Source: VBCK01 sp036270655
GTDB taxonomy: Bacteria > Pseudomonadota > Gammaproteobacteria > Burkholderiales > Burkholderiaceae_F
DNA length: 53,540 nt
Direction of reading: 5' to 3'
Assembly: GCA_036270655.1 (NCBI GenBank)
Contig: DATBCD010000090.1
Coordinates: forward strand, 1 to 53,540
The notes below the pieces were generated by a model. That model was given only the letters and a program-made list of their open reading frames with translations. It ran no database searches and had not been told where the DNA came from. Shown piece by piece: positions 52,743 through 53,540 of this stretch. The translations under genes were made by a program, and so were the position numbers. Every line of letters begins with the position of its first letter. Position 1 is the stretch's first letter.

Positions 52743-53347
52743 GGGTCGTTGGTGTAGCGCTGCTCGCGCCAGGGATCGCCGATAAGGTGGTAGCCACGCT
52801 GTTCCCAGAAACCCGCCTCGTTGCGAGCCGTGAAGCGCAGGCCTTTGACCCACTTTGCGCTCTTCCAGAAATACAGATGGGGCACCAGCAACCGCGCCGG
52901 CCCGCCGTGCTCGCCGGGCAGCGGCCCGCTCGCGTAGCGGGTCGCGATCATCGCGCGCCCGCCGACCAGATCGGCCACAGAAAGGTTGGTGTCGTAGCCG
53001 TCATACGATTGCGCAAGCAGGTAGTCGGTGGGCGGGGTGACCCCGGCAGCCTCGAACAAGTCGTCGATGCTGACACCGTCCCAGGTCGTGTCGAACTTGG
53101 ACCACTTGGTCACGCAATGGATGTCGCCACGCCAGCTGGTGCGTGGCAGCGTCTCGAATTGCGCCCACGACCAGCTCGCAAGCGGTTTGGCTCCATCGCT
53201 GATCGTGAACCGCCAGGAGGCAAGGTCGACGTGTGGTGTCGGACCCATCGACAGGACCGGGAACTCCTCCGTCTTGTACTGGCCGGGCGGAAGCCGCTCC
53301 GCCACGTCTTTGGGCGGCGGCCGTCCGGAAAATCCGCGGGTTGTCAT
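52739..53347 (-). CDS. Cytoplasmic sulfite-oxidase-like molybdoenzyme
   Basis: 202 residues from the ATG at 53347, with GGAGG eight bases ahead; a TTG three bases upstream is less likely. The Mo-ligand Cys is 78 (GDIHCVTKWS), and VDLASWRFTISD, WDGVSIDDLF and GPARLLVPHLYFWKSAKWV are family marks. The protein has no Tat or Sec signal, unlike MsrP, so it stays in the cytoplasm. Substrate unknown. It needs molybdenum cofactor, which the MoeB-like gene elsewhere in the window could help make. Confidence 0.88.
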   Translation of the reverse strand: MTTRGFSGRPPPKDVAERLPPGQYKTEEFPVLSMGPTPHVDLASWRFTISDGAKPLASWSWAQFETLPRTSWRGDIHCVTKWSKFDTTWDGVSIDDLFEAAGVTPPTDYLLAQSYDGYDTNLSVADLVGGRAMIATRYASGPLPGEHGGPARLLVPHLYFWKSAKWVKGLRFTARNEAGFWEQRGYHLIGDPWREQRYTNDP

Positions 53348-53430
53348 CAAGCAATCCTCCCGGCACGTCTACTCGGACTCACCCCGCGGTAGCAATTAGA
53401 AGGGCTGCCGATCTGCGGAGTGCGGGCAGC

Positions 53431-53540
53431 CTAGGGTTTCAATGCCCGATACAGGAACGGCAGGCTGACATCCATCCGGTAGTCGATGTTGGAGTGGGTG
53501 TCGTCGAATTCCTCGTAGCGGTGTTCGATGCGGGCCTCCG
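53431..53540 (-). CDS. 3' end of a probable esterase, cut by window edge
   Basis: The last 35 codons are visible, stopping with TAG at 53431: EEFDDTHSNIDYRMDVSLPF then a short helix. This matches the end of alpha/beta-hydrolase esterases of the enterochelin-esterase type, where the His of the triad lies in the DDTHS segment. Identification from so short a piece is tentative. Confidence 0.5.
   Translation of the reverse strand, partial: EARIEHRYEEFDDTHSNIDYRMDVSLPFLYRALKP

Noticed and set aside
1..53540. tRNA, rRNA, CRISPR arrays, IS ends, att sites
   Set aside because: No cloverleaf, rRNA segment, regularly spaced repeat or paired terminal inverted repeat with a transposase was seen.

Overview
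The window is about 66% GC and reads as chromosomal DNA of a betaproteobacterium, most likely Burkholderiales. The strongest evidence is the housekeeping block hslV-hslU-argB-HAD phosphatase-slmA, an order typical of that group, with the HslV start (MQEFHGTT) also typical of it. Genes are dense, and at least nine neighbouring pairs share an ATGA, GTGA, TTGA or TGATG stop/start overlap. I see no rRNA, tRNA, CRISPR array, insertion sequence or prophage.

Layout. 1-6.3 kb: partial aldo/keto reductase, a Ser/Thr kinase fused to TolB-like and TPR regions, a trypsin-like protease, a secreted carboxymuconolactone-decarboxylase-like protein, a glyoxalase-fold remnant and an FNR-type oxygen sensor. 6.4-12.6 kb: a FixJ-like regulator and a double-kinase hybrid sensor, divergent from an NMT1/TauT-type ABC importer, then a small membrane protein and a DUF1801 protein with a histone-H1-like tail. 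12.9-20.9 kb: a STAS protein, hslVU, a small basic ORF, argB, a HAD phosphatase, sppA and slmA. 20.9-29.0 kb: a MoeB/ThiF enzyme, a LuxR-type regulator, a solitary TraU-like ICE protein, then a redox group (UBP zinc finger, DUF2630, cNMP-binding TrxR-like flavoprotein, Rieske flavoprotein, beta-carbonic anhydrase, GST).

29.1-31.6 kb holds an ECF sigma factor and NrsF-type (DUF1109) anti-sigma pair facing a secreted beta-propeller protein. Both promoters of the shared intergenic region carry the same GTAAC[C/T]-N16-CGAA motif, so the module looks self-regulated with a neighbouring target. 31.7-38.7 kb: a minus-strand run of disulfide oxidoreductase, phosphotransacetylase, acetate kinase, a PhaC-like Cys hydrolase and a lipoprotein, preceded by two DJ-1/PfpI proteins, one exported and one fused to an AraC DNA-binding domain. 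38.8-41.2 kb: a Tat-exported thiamine-diphosphate enzyme overlapping a c-type cytochrome gene, an apparently periplasmic TPP redox pair.

41.3-42.0 kb is a graveyard of 3' gene ends (TetR, an unknown membrane protein, LysR, EamA), arranged as if two divergent regulator/target pairs each lost their shared 5' regions. 42-49 kb: a DUF2807 protein, a PAS hybrid kinase overlapping a class V aminotransferase, a single-domain receiver and a DUF885 metallopeptidase-like protein. 49-53.5 kb: a di-heme peroxidase-like cytochrome with two membrane proteins, a cytoplasmic sulfite-oxidase-like molybdoenzyme overlapping a flavin reductase, and the 3' end of a probable esterase.

The best leads for something undescribed are the Tat-TPP/cytochrome pair, the sigma/NrsF/propeller module with matched promoters, and the hybrid sensor whose first ATPase domain looks inactivated.
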